In this document: piece after piece, positions 13,047 through 26,059 of the stretch
How positions within the stretch are numbered: the stretch's first letter is position 1
How the letters are laid out: each line of letters opens with the position of its first letter
Origin: Fasciolopsis buskii
Taxonomy: Eukaryota; Platyhelminthes; Trematoda; Plagiorchiida; Fasciolidae
Direction of reading: 5' to 3'
DNA: 64,000 nt
Assembly: GCA_008360955.1 (NCBI GenBank)
Contig: LUCM01008234.1
Location: 140,494 to 204,493 of the forward strand
The notes under the pieces: generated by a model
The model's input: only the letters and a program-made list of their open reading frames with translations
Databases searched by the model: none
Told to the model about the DNA's origin: nothing
Translations under genes and position numbers: made by a program

Positions 13047-13115
13047 ATCACCATGGGAGCACTGTATCGCAGTTGCACGCTGGTCAGAAATTATCAACAG
13101 TGTAAATTTCCTATG
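13047..13115 (-). repeat. Decayed family A fragment
   Basis: On the minus strand it matches the family A body: the block ending in TGATAATT and the block CAGTGCTCCCATGGTG, equivalent to CAGTGCTTCCATGGTT elsewhere. The tRNA-like head is not recognisable, so this is an older, truncated copy. Confidence 0.5.
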
Positions 13116-14364
13116 CCAAAACTTTGGGCTGGAATTACGGCATGATCAAATGCGCTCCGAACGTTTGACTTCTTAGGCTCACGCCGTTAGCTCCCACTGG
13201 TTTATCGATTATCAAGGGAATAAGGAAATTTGACTGCCTTACTATCGGGGTTTGTCGGCTCTGATGGACAGTCTCGCTCGATTGTTTTGTCACATCCGGT
13301 ATGGATGACAGCCATTTCTAGTTTGTGTCCTGGCAGTTGGGGTGTTCGAATTACAAGCCGTCAGATCGGAGTTCCGATACTGGTCCGAGCATTGTGAATG
13401 TTCACTGGTGAGGTGTGGACGTTTGATGGACACTGATGTTCCACAAATAATCCGGTATGGATCAATTTCAATTTTGTAACACTGAAATGCATGGGCGGAT
13501 TAATTTTTTATCAAGATTGATTGGAGCTTTTTGGAAGATTTAATTAAACTGCTTGAAATTTACTTGGGACGCGGTAGCAGCAGAATTGCTGTCTCGTATT
13601 TCCTTAACTTGGGAATTTTACTGACTCAAACGCGGCTAACATTTTCAACTTTCGCAAGTACACAATTCAAAACGAACTTTTTATTCCTTTTTTCCACAAA
13701 TACTCTTTCTCTTCCGAGGAAACTGCTTTCGTATACCCAACGTTCGCCAATAGGGACAATGCTAGATAATATTGCTACAAAGAACTAATACACAAAGAAG
13801 TGTATTTGAAGACTCCTCGTCTCATAATGTTCCGTCAATGTATGACATAAATACTTCGGCATACCACGTCTGATCAAGCGTTCCTCGTTTTGCTACCCAT
13901 TTTGTAAGACTCTTTGACAATCTTGTTTAAGTATATTAATGTTTTAATTAGAAATTAAGTCAGCGATTCAAAATTGCAAACCATTTTACAGCCGCTTTAT
14001 CACTGTGAATAAGTATTAAATCTATTATTAAACTTATGAAATCAAACAGACGCCTTGCACTCTGATACGCTCTCATAAAACCTAATTTCGTTGGTGAACT
14101 CGTCCGTTATAACGTCATCAGTTCCTCAGAGACTGGCGGAATAACTTGTTTTCAGTGGAGACTGAATATGTTTCCATATATGGGAGATTTTCCACTGTCT
14201 GGTAACGACGACGTGACTAGAAGCAGTCCCGCGAACGTAAGCGCAAATGATTCTCGTGTGATCTTGTTCTAGGTCGCCCAATAAGGCGATATGAAGGTTA
14301 TTTACAATCAGTGTGTAATAACGTATGCCACAGCAAGAAGGATACTCACAACCTAATGTACTTT
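13116..14364. other. Anonymous sequence
   Basis: No gene is recognised. The frame at 13531-13788 (plus) is open but has no motif. Confidence 0.45.
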
Positions 14365-14433
14365 TCACAAAACTATTCATCATATGACATCAGTGTTCAG
14401 GTCACCATTAAGAAACCACGGAAGCACTGTGCA
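14365..14433 (-). repeat. Inverted family A tail
   Basis: The reverse complement matches the 3' body and tail of family A (CAGTGCTTCC, GGTTTCTTAATGGTGA, ATGATGAATAGTTTT). It precedes a plus-strand copy by about 30 bp, repeating the inverted-tail arrangement seen at 1232-1495. Confidence 0.55.
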
Positions 14434-14461
14434 GATGTACGCCAGCCGCCCGTGGCCGTGC

Positions 14462-14705
14462 AAATCAGTGGCGCATAGGTGCAATGTCATGTGATGAAGT
14501 TCAACAAACCGTTGACAGCAAATCCGGTAGCGTAATGAGCAGGGCGTTCGGCTCAAAATCGTTCGTCACCGGTAAATATGCATTGCTGGTGATACCTAAC
14601 AAAGATGAAACAAATGCAAAGTGCTTCCATGGTTTCTCAATGATGAGCTGAGCGGTGGCATCACATGGTGAATAATTTCCTGAGAACATATAACCTACTA
14701 CTAGC
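14462..14705 (+). repeat. tRNA-Leu-like short repeat, family A copy 4
   Basis: The leader GAAGTTCAACAAACCGTT (near 14495-14513) is followed by the head CCGGTAGCGTAATGAGCAGG (14524) with loop CTCAAAA, the body CCTAACAAAGATGAAAC, and a tail with ATCACATGGTGAATAATTTC ending in CTACTACTAG. The leader matches copies 1 and 3, so the element extends at least 60 bp 5' of the tRNA-like part. Part of the B box is deleted. Confidence 0.65.
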
Positions 14706-15861
14706 TCATACTACTGTACTTTTTGCTCTCCCGGTGTCTTCGAATCATCGGCAAACTAGACCCGAAAAGGCTCGTTCGAGCGCTCGCAGGAAGGCAACCA
14801 CAGTTCTGATTCTTTCAAAAAAGACTATACTCGAAGAAGGAAGGCTTTGATGATATTAACAATCACATGAATTCAAAATGCTGCTAGAATCCGCATTTCC
14901 TACAGTACATATGCCCACGGAGAATGATTCCACATCTGCCTCTCACCCAAACAAATTTCTAGTCTTCTTTGATTAACTCATCATAACGCCCAATGTAATT
15001 CGAAATTCAGTTACCACTAATGTGTCACATTTAGATTGCAGTGAGTGTTGTTCTCGTTAACTATAAAACACGCCAAGCCATCGGTGAATACAATTGATCA
15101 GCCCGCCTTGTTTAAAACTCGTCAATGGTTAACTTGGTCGGCCACTACGGAATCCCAGTCGGTTTGGCTCCCGATAACTCGTCCGAATTTCTGTACTGTT
15201 CACCTTGGGAGTACATTGACACTCTGCTGCGGTAAAATATTTGTGATCTTCAACCAAAAATAACTTCTCAATCCCGACCTGATCGTTATCAATTTTCTTG
15301 TCCGAATAATTCGATTGATATTCTTTCCTTTCAACCACTTATTACACCTTTGTACGTTCCCAATTCGTACCTTCGTTATTCGAAATGTCAACTGTGTAGC
15401 GTAGATAACAACCGATGAGATTATTATGAGTTACACTTTGTTAGTCATTGACATTACAGTACTCATTATAAATAGTTTGTCTTCATTTTACTTAGAGTTG
15501 ATCTGAACGTTGATTCCATGATTTCTTACTCCGTCAGCACCGGTCATTCAATCTGGCGTACACTCAAGAATGGTGCCTAAAATAGTTTCTTCGGTTGCCG
15601 AAAACAGGTTCACGGGAATTCGTAGATCAAAATCGCTGGATAGAATCTTAGGGATGGCTCTCGGTTCTCACAGCCTGACAAATGGTGCAAAAAAGCTGGT
15701 CAGCCTTTTAAACATTTTACATGATTTCTTGGACTCTGATCAAAAGTAAACAAAAAAATCACATACTACCGCATATTCTGTGAAATAGTAGATCCACTTA
15801 TTTCGCCTACTCTCAGATGGAAATCACAGGACTAGTTGAGAAGAAACTATACATACACTGC
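14706..15861. other. Anonymous sequence
   Basis: No gene or repeat is recognised. Confidence 0.45.
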
Positions 15862-16636
15862 AGTGGCTCCCGTGGTTGGTTGGCCATAATTCATCGTTTA
15901 TTTTTTTGGGCATTCATACACATTTTCCAAGCTTCGCCTCATGGTGTTTACGCCTCCATTTCTTGTTCTCCGATCCAGTAATAATCTGTCGACTAAACGA
16001 AATGAATAAATAACGCTTTAGAATGTGTTATAAATTCTTTTTAACTGTTCATTTTCAAACAAACATCTATACAGGATCGCTTTTGGCAAACACCTTTCAA
16101 CGGACGTTAGAAAACGGTGATCAAACGGAGTACAGTTAAAAGAGAAAATGCACCGAAATGCAATGTGACAAGTAACCTCAAACAATTGAAATCGTTAGTT
16201 TCTGTTTGTGATTCATTCAGACACACTTGGTAAATCATCTCGACATTCCGATAGCCAGTTTTTGCTAGTATGATTGAATTTGCTGAAGTCTGCTTCAACA
16301 AGTTTGTATAGGGTTGAGTAGAGTGGGGGCGATGTATGATGGTTAGTACCGTATCAAATGTGCTGGTTCAAGACAATTCGCATTTGCTCGTCGCTGAATC
16401 AATGTATTATCAAGAATGAACACAGATTGAATAATTGTTTGGCTAAACCATATATCACTTTGACAGTCTTCGAGGAACTTATTGAAATGAGATCGATTCA
16501 ATCGTATATAAAATTCACGATCCAAGACTCCAGTGATCGATATGGAAGTGAGCACGTCAAGAATGATTCCTGGTAGGAAGAAGCGATAGACTGAGCGGAA
16601 CGTTTGGACACTTTCGACTGTCCGTATGAATGTGAA
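15862..16636. repeat. Long direct repeat, copy 1 (about 775 bp)
   Basis: It starts at AGTGGCTCCCGTGGTTGG and ends at CGTATGAATGTGAA. The same sequence recurs at 31307-32080 in the same orientation with about ten substitutions and one single-base indel. The minus strand has a 98-codon open frame at 16343-16639 (core LPGIILDVLTSISITG), largely preserved in the second copy and of unknown function. There are no terminal inverted repeats, no TG...CA ends and no target duplication. It may be a non-autonomous transposon, a solo repeat or a segmental duplication. Confidence 0.85.
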
Positions 16637-19600
16637 CACAGAATGTTTAAATCTGTTTTACCGCTTTGGCGATGGCAGGCATCTTTTTTTACCTTTTTAT
16701 TCATTCGGTCCGAATAAGACAACTTAGGTTGCCTTCATTTCGGACTAACTGAGCAATACAATGTCTGTTTTTGTTAAATTTTTTGTGATTGCACTTTATC
16801 CTGTTTAAATTACTCAATTCAATCAAGCTTTCAGTATTCATTGAGTTCTCTATGTTGAACAATTTCTCAAATATTGCACAATCGCCGTCCCTGGTTGATA
16901 AAGCCACCCAGGTTGATAGACGACAACCCCACAGACAAGAATCAGTAACGGCTCATTCGTAACTAAACAAATGAACTCGGTCTTCTTTTTGGACTATTCA
17001 TTAAGTCGAATTTAACCGACAGTTCATAGGCCTTGATGAATCAAAAAGACCAATCGTTGCAACAGCAAACATAGCATTCACTTTTTGAAAGCTTTAAAAT
17101 GTCAGTTTTTGGCCCAACACAAGTTAGCTTCTGATATTTTTTCAACCATCGTAGTGTTTGTAAGCTCAAAAACAATATCCGAAGTCTAAAAACCCATGCT
17201 TCGTGATTAATTAGCTACGGGAATGCATTTCAAGCTATTTTGCTGCATCCAATCAAATAGATACTAAAATCGATCACATGTGTTGCTAATTCATAAATAA
17301 CGCCCACGCCCTCATTAGTTTGAGATTATTAATCCACGTGAATTTCTCTACATCTTTTCATAATTTAACCTTGGATTTTCGATCTCTATGGGGAAATAGT
17401 CACGCGTTTTCGTGCCCTGATAATAAAACCGAGACAAATGCTTCCCTAAAAAGGCAACGTCCGATTGGTGAAAATTTTCGCATTTTCCCATTCTTCCACG
17501 AAGTCTTTCAATTACAATAATACCTTCCTGATTTCTTAGTAATTAATCGAAGTTATAAGTACCCGGTCGCATCCTTACCCCAACGGTCAATTGATGGCCT
17601 TTTATTGTCTCGATTCGACGAATTAGTCAATGTATGCCTAACATACTGATTCTCTCCTGGGTTGTGACGTTTGAAACGCTCGACTGACTGGCATCCCCGA
17701 AGTCACCATTCTGCCTACGGACAAAACACTTGCGTGATTGGATTCATTTCGTTCCAGCTTGGACCTCATCATTAATGCGGTGGTCATTCAGTTAGCACGT
17801 TGCTAAATAGACTGATTGGAGGAACGAAGGAAAAAACGAAGAAAAACAAAATCGGTAGTGAGAAAGTCGAGTCTGTGCATTGCCTGTCGTGATCTTGATT
17901 CAGCCAATCTAATTTTTTTAGTATTTCGTTTCCCGTCATCATTTCCGATTACCATATTTTTGGTACATTTTTACTCGGTCATTCACGAGGTAGGCCACAT
18001 TCTGTTCACCATTAGCTGTAAGTTACGATCGACTGTATAACCTCTCTCTCTCCAAAATAATAGTAATAACAATAATGATGTTCATAGCAATACATTACAA
18101 CCTACTCTTTACACAACGATTTTCACCAACCAAGCACTAGCTATATCCCTGGAATTCACCTTTTTCGAGGAGACACGAGTTTGTCCCACTCTAGAATTAA
18201 CCAATCACCTGCGATTGAATAACTCATGCTGGAACACAAATACGAATAGTAACAGGAAACAAACAAAAACAAAAATAATCACTTGATGTGAAAATCAAAT
18301 GCCATACTGGAATGTTCATTTCCTATAGAGATCCGAGTTATGCTTTTAGGCAAGATGATAACGGAATGGATTACTTGGTGTCCTGATTCCTGCTCTGTGA
18401 GGTTATTCGATCAACGGTTAGCATAATGGACTGTTTTGGTGAAGACGGCATGTTTTCGTTATAAACGTCTACAATAGGCAGTTACATTTATCGTGGATCA
18501 AACAGCACGTTGAAAACAGCGCTTCGTTGCTAACGCTTCTGTTTAATACAGCCTTGATGGCCCCTGAATACGAATGCATTTCGGTTTGTTGGTTCTCGGA
18601 AGAATAGTGCAACCTCGAAACCAATTTAATTTGAATACTCACTCAAATGGATAAGCAGAACGGATAAGAAATTACGTAATCGAATGCTTAGACCCGTTCC
18701 ATTGCACTCTTAGAAGACCATGAGCAACAAAGTTCAGTGCGATTACATCATTTCGTTCGAGTTTGTACGGCCGTTAACTTTGCATCAACGTGTTCTGATT
18801 TTTGTTGCTACCTAACAGCACCATCTGCTCAAACAGAAAAGAATGATGAATAATTAAGGGTGAAGGCAAAATAGTAAATTGACGAACTATATAGAAGAAG
18901 AAATGTTCCGAATGTAAAAACGTCACCGATTGTAGCACTGAGCCACAAAACCTGTTGTCTCCAACCCTCGCTTCTGGAGATCTTTTGGAACCCAACTGGG
19001 TATCCTAGCTGGTCTTAAACGAGCCAGTTCACTGGTAAAGGTTTACATGCTTTCTCCTTTTGATCGACTGGACACACGATTAGGCTAACAGACGAATGAC
19101 AATCCTCAACACAACGTGTGCCTGAAAAACCGGACTTCGTGCCAAGGCGGCCCAAACTGTCGAACAATCTGTTTTGTGACAAACACAAATCCTTTCCAAT
19201 ACGCACAGACATTGCCTTTTCGGAAGGAGCGATTGGATGATCAACGTGCTTATGCCATAGAAACATTCGGAAGCATGATTATAGCCAGAATACATGCGCG
19301 AGTATTTTGTATGAGCTTACATTTCACTTTTCACAAATACTTCGTGGACGTTACCACCGGACAGTCACTTTAACTGTATTGTGCATATCGCAAACCCGTT
19401 ACGTAATGATCCAGCAAAAGTGCTTCACTTTTGACCCAAAAAACCTGAGCCTGATATCAAAGTGTAGCCCAGTAAGCAGGCACAAAGTGTATGACACAGA
19501 ATCTAGTTGCCGTAATGGTCATCCAATTTGGACCACTTTCCAAGCATAAGTGAATGGAATCTGTATAAGCCTGTAGGATGGCAATTTTCGATAGCTTTGA

Positions 19601-20163
19601 CTTGATTTCGAAATTACGTGGTAAATGCTGTACTGCTAACCTAAGAACGATTAGATGGATGCGCACGCGCGAAGAACGGCAATAACTGTCGAAACGGTCG
19701 TTTATTTGGCGAGGCGGGATTGTTGTGTTTCCATCCGAGCACAACAAACACAGCTGAGCTCAGAGATGAACACTGTTTTTAGAAAACAGACTGCAACCAT
19801 ATTTGAGCTGACTAGTCGGGGTATTAACCACTCGATTGAGGATTCAACCTCAGGACATCGGTAGTCTCATGTTATATGATTAACCAGTGGAACACCAACC
19901 ACGTTATATCATTGAAATTTCGTTATATTTCTTAAAATTATCAACAACTTCAAAAAGATCGTCGAATTGGCAGGTGATTGGAGGCTGACAGCATGGTTTA
20001 ATCCTACATGATCTCAAGCTCTGACCTCCAATTTGATGACTAGTAGAACTGCAATGGTCAGGTAATACGCATCCCCTAGATTTTTTCGAAAGAACTCGCC
20101 AAACAGTTAACAGAATCTTGGAAACCCATAGATTTATAATTACATCTGTTCTATTAATATCTC
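16637..20163. other. Anonymous sequence
   Basis: No gene or repeat family is recognised. The longest frames (about 90-96 codons near 19457-19747 and 19904-20176, minus) lack motifs. Confidence 0.45.
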
Positions 20164-20480
20164 GTTGAGTAAACAAAATTTCCCCGGAAGCAAGCTGTCG
20201 GTTTTTTGCATTTATTACCGTTCTTCACTTATATGTACCCGGTACTATTCTGTTCAAACAACCCTACACTTGTACTGTCCGGATTGGCATGTTTCACCAG
20301 AATCTTATTTGTCCCGTCCAGAATGCACACAAAAGCTTCTCGTTGATGGATACACAACAGAATCACAAATGTGATCAGTTGATGATATTTTATCTGCTGG
20401 ACTGAGCCAGGATGCCAGAATTCGGTTGGAATAGACATAACCTGTTATATATGTATAGAATATTATATATTTATAAAAGG
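20164..20480 (-). repeat. Family C repeat, diverged copy
   Basis: On the minus strand the block AGTGTAGGGTTGTTTGAACA (near 20250-20270) and the 3' block GGGGAAATTTTGTTTACTCA (20164-20190) align to the copy at 25590-25931. The 5' side lies in a TATATA-rich stretch (20438-20475), as in the other copies. The 3' (TA)n is missing here. Confidence 0.5.
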
Positions 20481-20892
20481 CATACATGCCTATAAGGAAT
20501 GGGAAAGTTCGTCCAAGAATGTTGTCCATGCTATCAGGTTAGACCGATCATCCCTATTTAGTTTTGCTACGACCCTTATCACACATTTAAATTGGCCTAT
20601 AGGTTATCGAGATTAGGTCGGGATCTGAGTTCGTTAATAAACTTCATTCCCCTTTTACTTTTGGAAAAAAATTTGCAATTTATCGTCCTGAGCGTTTGAC
20701 GTGTGAAACACCAAAAAATAGCTTGACGTTGTCCCCCATGGCACCTCTGGTTTGTTGTTTCTAACTTCACTTTGGGTAGCCATCGGGGTAACTGCGATGG
20801 TGGTTTGATATTCAGGAAGGCTAAACGATGCAAATGAGACTCCAATGAAGAACTAAGAAACGAGCGCACTAGTATGGGGATGGTTGGACAGA

Positions 20893-20990
20893 ATAATAGT
20901 GGGTACGCATACGTGAATAGCGGCCGAAACCGCCAAATCGGTCGTGTGTTGTCCGGGGATGAATTGTTCATCGATCCGTATGCGAAATAT
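20893..20990 (+). repeat. Family C 3' part (truncated)
   Basis: The segment with ACGCATACGTGAATAGCGGC and CAAATCGGTCGTGTG aligns with 35296-35350 (ACGCATACCTGACTAGCGGC, GAAATCGGTCGTGCGC). Only the 3' half of the repeat is present. Confidence 0.5.
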
Positions 20991-21249
20991 ACTAGTGAGA
21001 AGCAAGAACCAATAATTTGCGGCCTCCTGTCCCATTTCTCAATGTTAGCCTTGCCTGACTGACGAGAATCGTACCACGAATGACCATGTGATTCTTAAAT
21101 CCACTTACCATCCATTCACGCTCGTAACGATTCAAATGAGATTCTAGTGTTTTGGAATCCGATTCTCGTAGTCGCCATCTTTAGTCGCTTCAGTGAAACC
21201 CCGAAATGATCTTCGGCATTGCCAACACGACTTTTTCCTTTATTTGCCA

Positions 21250-21560
21250 TAATCAAACGCCTAATTTAGGTCTGGTCAGGTTGAAGTCCATTTGCCACTT
21301 GTCTCTGTCTAAAGAGCTCGTTGGTCTCCAATCCGAGCAGCTCCCCCCTCTTCCCTCTGAGTTTGTCATAAAACCAGACCACTTTTTCCCCGTCCCAGAA
21401 TTAGAGAGAATGTCTGGCCCCCACCTTCCGTATTGGTCTTCAGTTGCTCGGATCTTTAGCCAGTGCGTCATCCCACTGAATCCACACCGGCTAGTCGAAT
21501 TCTCCTGTGACCCAGACATGATCTGTCCTCACACACGTGACTCATGGGACGGAAACTAAG
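21250..21560 (+). repeat. Dispersed repeat E, copy 1
   Basis: Blocks AAACCAGACCAC, AGAATTAGAGAGAAT and CCCAGACATGATCTGTCCTC recur in the same order and spacing at 62740-63020. The 117-codon plus-strand frame across it and the 88-codon minus-strand frame are not conserved in the other copy, so neither is supported as coding. Confidence 0.6.
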
Positions 21561-22481
21561 CCGTCTTGCTCTTTTGACTCGAGCTTGTGGTATCAATCTA
21601 CACCTAGCCAGTCCCAGATATTGCAAACTCTCTAATGTTCGTTTCTGTCACCGCCGCGGGAATGGGGTGATCCCGTGGAATTAAAAGGGCACTTATGATT
21701 CGTACAGAAAGATTTGATAGCCACGAAAAGAAACACCTAGAGAAAACTATACTAACCGGCAAATAAGCAGAAACTTATTGTTTTTTGGTTCGATCACGGT
21801 GATGAAAGATCCTGCCAAATTTCCTGAGGTAGGTGATCACGCTGAGCTCAAGCCCACGCGGTTCACCGGACAATCGATTGACATTTGGAGCGATGGAAAT
21901 GCTTCGTTTGGAAATTGATGAAATCAGTCACTCTTTTGATGAGGCTAATTAATCGTTTTTTCAAATGTCAGAGCAATCATTAGGGGTAAAGTCTCACGTG
22001 AAAAGGATGGGTATGCTCCAATTTCAAAAGGTGCATAAAGGGAGCCAAACGTACAAATTTGATGGGAATAATCGATTTTTGGTAAAGAGATATAAAAAAT
22101 GAGAAAAATGTTTTACACACGTGGAAGGTAAGGATATTCAGTGAATATCAATTCTTTTCTTCAGGCCAATGAAACTATGATAGACGTCCCAGATTTTGAG
22201 AATAACCGGAAACCAATACCAAATACGATTATCTCACAACCTGGGTCATGAGTTCGTATTGGGTGAATATTCAAAACCATATCAATTTTCGGGTTTCTTG
22301 AGTCGTGGAATTTTTTCGGAAGCGAAACCAACGGAAAATCTTTTATATCTTTTATAATATTCTTGCGACTGACAGATAAACGATGAAGCATTCACTACTA
22401 CCGTTATGTGGTATTTGCACTTCGTAAAACTTCGTGCAACTGAAGACAATGAGAAGACCACAGCATTCGCGAGGCACGTCA
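21561..22481. other. Anonymous sequence
   Basis: No gene or repeat is recognised. Confidence 0.45.
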
Positions 22482-22640
22482 AGGTTCACTTACAAATCAT
22501 GTTTTTATACACAAGATAGGAGAAATTCCGATTATTGGAGTAAGTCTCATCAAATAACATTCGGCGAATGCTTGAACTTTGTGACTGTCTTATTAGCCGG
22601 TTGTCTAAGCAGGCTATCACGAAGGTGCATCGGATTGCAT
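22482..22640 (+). repeat. Dispersed repeat D, copy 1
   Basis: The blocks AGGAGAAATTCCGATT, TTGAACTTTG and GCCGGTTGTCTAAGCAGGCT recur at 23711-23885 in the same orientation, roughly 70% alike. Some codons are shared (RRNSD...ECLNF...AGCL), but I know no protein family containing them. The two copies flank the protease-like relic, so they could be remains of long terminal repeats. Confidence 0.6.
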
Positions 22641-22809
22641 CACGTGACTTACAAGAAGACCCACCGCAGCCTTTCTCTCTCAAGAATTCGCCATCCATCT
22701 GGTTTGCTGGTCGAACTGATTTCCAAACTGGTACCCCAACCGCTGGCATTGAAGTAGGTTTTCTGCCGGCCATGTCCGTTGGCAGATTAATTGAATTCTC
22801 GTTCTCCAA

Positions 22810-23390
22810 TTAACTGTCGCCTAAGTCGACTTTCGGTATGCTCGGCTGTCTGGAGTATATTAGACTGAGATCCTTTCGATGAACAGTTGCCTCATTCAAA
22901 TCTGTTATTTCGACCATGGACTGACTCAACTGTCTCGTTATAATTTCACGAGCTTGGCGGAGTTCACTACCACGAAAATAGGTAACGTCACTCGAATCGT
23001 GATATCGACTTTCAATAATTTTGGATGTACTGATATATCCCGTTTGCAACACCGTAGGTTCGATCTGTGGATTGTTAACTGGTCCCAGGTAGAACTGGAT
23101 GTTGCCTGAAGTGGACAATGGATTCACCATGTGGCTTGCGACGGTGACCTGCGAAGCCGTGGATGTTCAAAGCAGTAGGCTTGCTCGGGAAACGTGGCTG
23201 AATCACGTCAAGGACTTTCTTGAGAATAATCGATTCACAGTTTCCCGTATTCACAATCGACCGTTCTCTCAATCAATACTGGAACTCTAAAGTTCGGTAA
23301 AGAAACTGACTGGAATTGGTCGACAGCTTCCGCATTAGCACATGAATTGCTTCGTCTTGGGTAACTTCACTACTCGTACTCATTACATTG
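22810..23390 (-). pseudogene. Retropepsin-like retroelement relic
   Basis: The minus-strand frame at 23075-23272 reads IVNTGNCESII and, about 25 residues on, NIHGFAGHRRKPHGE. This resembles the aspartic protease of animal gypsy/Pao-type retroelements, where an I-V-D-T-G catalytic motif is followed by an I-H-G-x-(T/A)-G-H block. Here the catalytic Asp reads Asn, an in-frame TGA lies just upstream, and the continuation moves to another frame (22810-23130). No RT, RNase H or integrase follows, so it is a dead fragment. The family match comes from motif memory and needs a profile search. Confidence 0.42.
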
Positions 23391-23710
23391 CACTTAGACT
23401 GACAATATATTTTCCGTGTATGACCGGTCTTTCAGCGCGAATGATATACAGCATTTCAAAAGCAACAAATGGAATTCACTGCAACAGAAGCGGTGATTTA
23501 CCAGTCTAGTCTCTGCTTTTGGTTTTTTTAACCAGTGGCTGCTGAGTCTGCCTGTGTGGATTAACGGACGGAGGGAGCTTAGTCTTTCGAAATTAACAAT
23601 GAAATGTTCTGCCGTGGCATCGGAGACATCTTCCGATTGTTCATAAATCGCCCGCATCTCCCAAAATGTTCGATCTTGCTTAGGAAATGGTTTCTTCTGA
23701 ACTACGAAAC

Positions 23711-23885
23711 AAGTTCGAGTTTTATTTACAAGTCGTATGTTTATGTAAAATGTAGGAGAAATTCCGATTGGCGGAACATAGCTCGTCCAATCGCTTTCTT
23801 GGAATGTTTGAACTTTGAGAATGCCTGTCCCCAAGGTTTTTTGGCCGGTTGTCTAGGCAGGCTAGTACGAAGCTGTACTGGTTGA
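23711..23885 (+). repeat. Dispersed repeat D, copy 2
   Basis: It aligns with 22482-22640 through AGGAGAAATTCCGATT, GTTTGAACTTTG and GGCCGGTTGTCTAGGCAGG, with an extra CCTGTCCCCAAGG block. See copy 1 for interpretation. Confidence 0.6.
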
Positions 23886-25585
23886 TATCGAACGACATGT
23901 ACGGTGACTCATCTCATTTTGGTTGCTGGTGATTGCGGCATACACTTCATCGTTTTGCCTGAGCACCGTAAAATTCCATGAATATTAGCATTGTTACATC
24001 CGTCAAAAACCGGATAAGAGCGGCAACCGGTAATTTTATTTGGACGTCCGACTAATTTTGCCATATTTGTAAATGTTATTCCAAAAGTTTCCAGAATAAT
24101 TTCGAGGTGGTATACCACCAGATTTCTGCAGCTTTTTTTCTACTTTTTTCAACCCCCGTCTGGGCCAGAGTAACCAACATTATCACTTTCACTGCTATTA
24201 GTATTACTTCTGCAGTAGTGGTCATAATCATCATCATTATTATTACTACGTTATTATCATTGGACTGATGTAATAAAGGTTTCATGTTCACAGCTCATAA
24301 CTACTTCATGAGACTTTAGAAATTTCTGTAACTCCCGGTTCAAGGCCGGCACTTCGAGTAATGTATACAAAATCCACAAATCTAACGAACTAGGCAAGTA
24401 TATCAAATGGTCATCTTATTCCCCGACAGGTAACTCATCAAGTTTGGCGTCTAGCAAAGTTGTCAATCATTTGATAGATAATCAGAGGTTGTTCTTGATA
24501 GGGTCCAATGAGGATTCACTATCCACCCCAAATCTGCTTCAATCTGTGAATGCATAAGACCGCGTCAATAGCGCTTGGATTCTAGACTTCAAATTACATA
24601 CCCCAAGGGAAAATGCGACACATTTTGGCCGAGAAAAAAACGTTTGGTCCCGTGCATCTTGACCGTCCATTTTGGTTATTTTTTCTATTTGTCTTTTTCG
24701 CTCAATTCAAAGTCTTGCGTAACTGACCATTTTGGGTCAAACAATAAACCCGTCCGAGTTGAAACAAAGAAGCCGGGACGATGATTTTTTGACTAAAAAC
24801 ATTGGCGTTTTCGAAAACGATAATGATTGTTGAGATCGTTTTGGTCGATCAAGTAACACCACCCTGTTCGGAATTGAGAGCTTACTGCCGTACACTTCCG
24901 CAATCTGGTTCTATCACACTGTCGACTTACTGGTGCAGGAACCGAAAAGAACGGAAGGAAATCAACTCACCGAAAATGATCTTTTTCGATTACTTCGGTT
25001 TTAATGTTTCATATGTGCTGGTAAGAGAACAGTGACGATATTAGTGGTTAGCCGTGAAAAACGTAACGTCATACTCATCAACCAAGCGGCCGCGGGCATC
25101 CGGGGTTTGTGTTAAGGACGCAGTAACGTTACTTTCATGCCATGTGCACGGCCCTTCATTCAGTAAGACCATAGCGTCTTGTACCCGGTCTAGACATTGT
25201 GTGCGTGCAAGAGCGTACGAGCGTCGATTCTGAGTCACTCATTTTGTAGGGACTTCCAAAACGCTTTGGGCTCCCTAACTAATTAGATCGAAATCCGTTT
25301 GAACATGGCCGCCGACCCACAGCTCCGAAAGGATTGCAAACATTTAAGTACCCTAGGGTCCTTTGTCGCTCAGGTCCCTGGACCAAATCCTCGAGGTGAG
25401 ATCCCTTAAGAAGAATTCACAATTTCGACTTTACAGCCAAATAGAATGGAGAACTCTGAATATAACGGACTTCGGATAATATGGATAATCAACTTGAAAG
25501 TGTTGACATGTGTCTTTAGCCCCACAAAGACGTCTATTTATCTTTTCCTTTGTTTTCTTTTTTCGATTGTACCAGATATGCTCAT
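23886..25585. other. Anonymous sequence with a triplet-rich patch
   Basis: An ATT/ATC/TAC triplet-rich patch lies at about 24190-24262. No gene is recognised. Confidence 0.5.
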
Positions 25586-25589
25586 GAAT

Positions 25590-25931
25590 TGCTATATATA
25601 TACGCATATATATACTTAAATATACATATAAAGTTGTGGCATCAAGAATGTGCATTGAAGCTCTACTTTGAAGAGTCCACAGAAACCCCACGAGTGTGAT
25701 TCGTTGATAATTTTTTTCCGGTGGGGTAAACCAACCTTAAGTATGACGGCAGAATGCCACAAGATGAACTTTCAAGCACAGTTCTGACGCTACATATCAC
25801 ATTCTGATGGCACATTCCAATGTGGAGTGTACAAGTACAGGGTTGTTTGAACGAGAGAGTACCGGTCGTGCGCTTGCCAAGAAATTTTGTTAACTCGTCC
25901 ATTTACCACTTGCAATATATATATATATATA
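25590..25931 (+). repeat. Family C repeat, fullest copy
   Basis: It begins in TATATATACGCATATATATA and ends in (TA)n at 25914-25931. The interior blocks TTGAAGAGTCCACAGAA, CAATGTGGAGTGTACAAGTA, GGGTTGTTTGAACGAGAG and ACCGGTCGTGCGCTTGCC recur separately in the other copies at 7995, 20164, 20893 and 35262. It is about 340 bp long with no coding capacity and no tRNA-like promoter that I can see. TA-rich sequence at both ends suggests insertion into TA tracts or TA-templated ends. Confidence 0.6.
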
Positions 25932-26059
25932 GTAATACTGACACAGTGTTTTCTGGTGGTTTCCAAATGTCTCTTCCGTTGTATATTTAGTTATTGGACG
26001 GAAATATCCTGCCACATAATTCATATATTGATTGAGGAATACAAAATCTAGATGGTGAG

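Noticed and set aside
23394..23834. 146-codon minus-strand frame
   Set aside because: It overlaps repeat D on the opposite strand and has no motif beyond chance.
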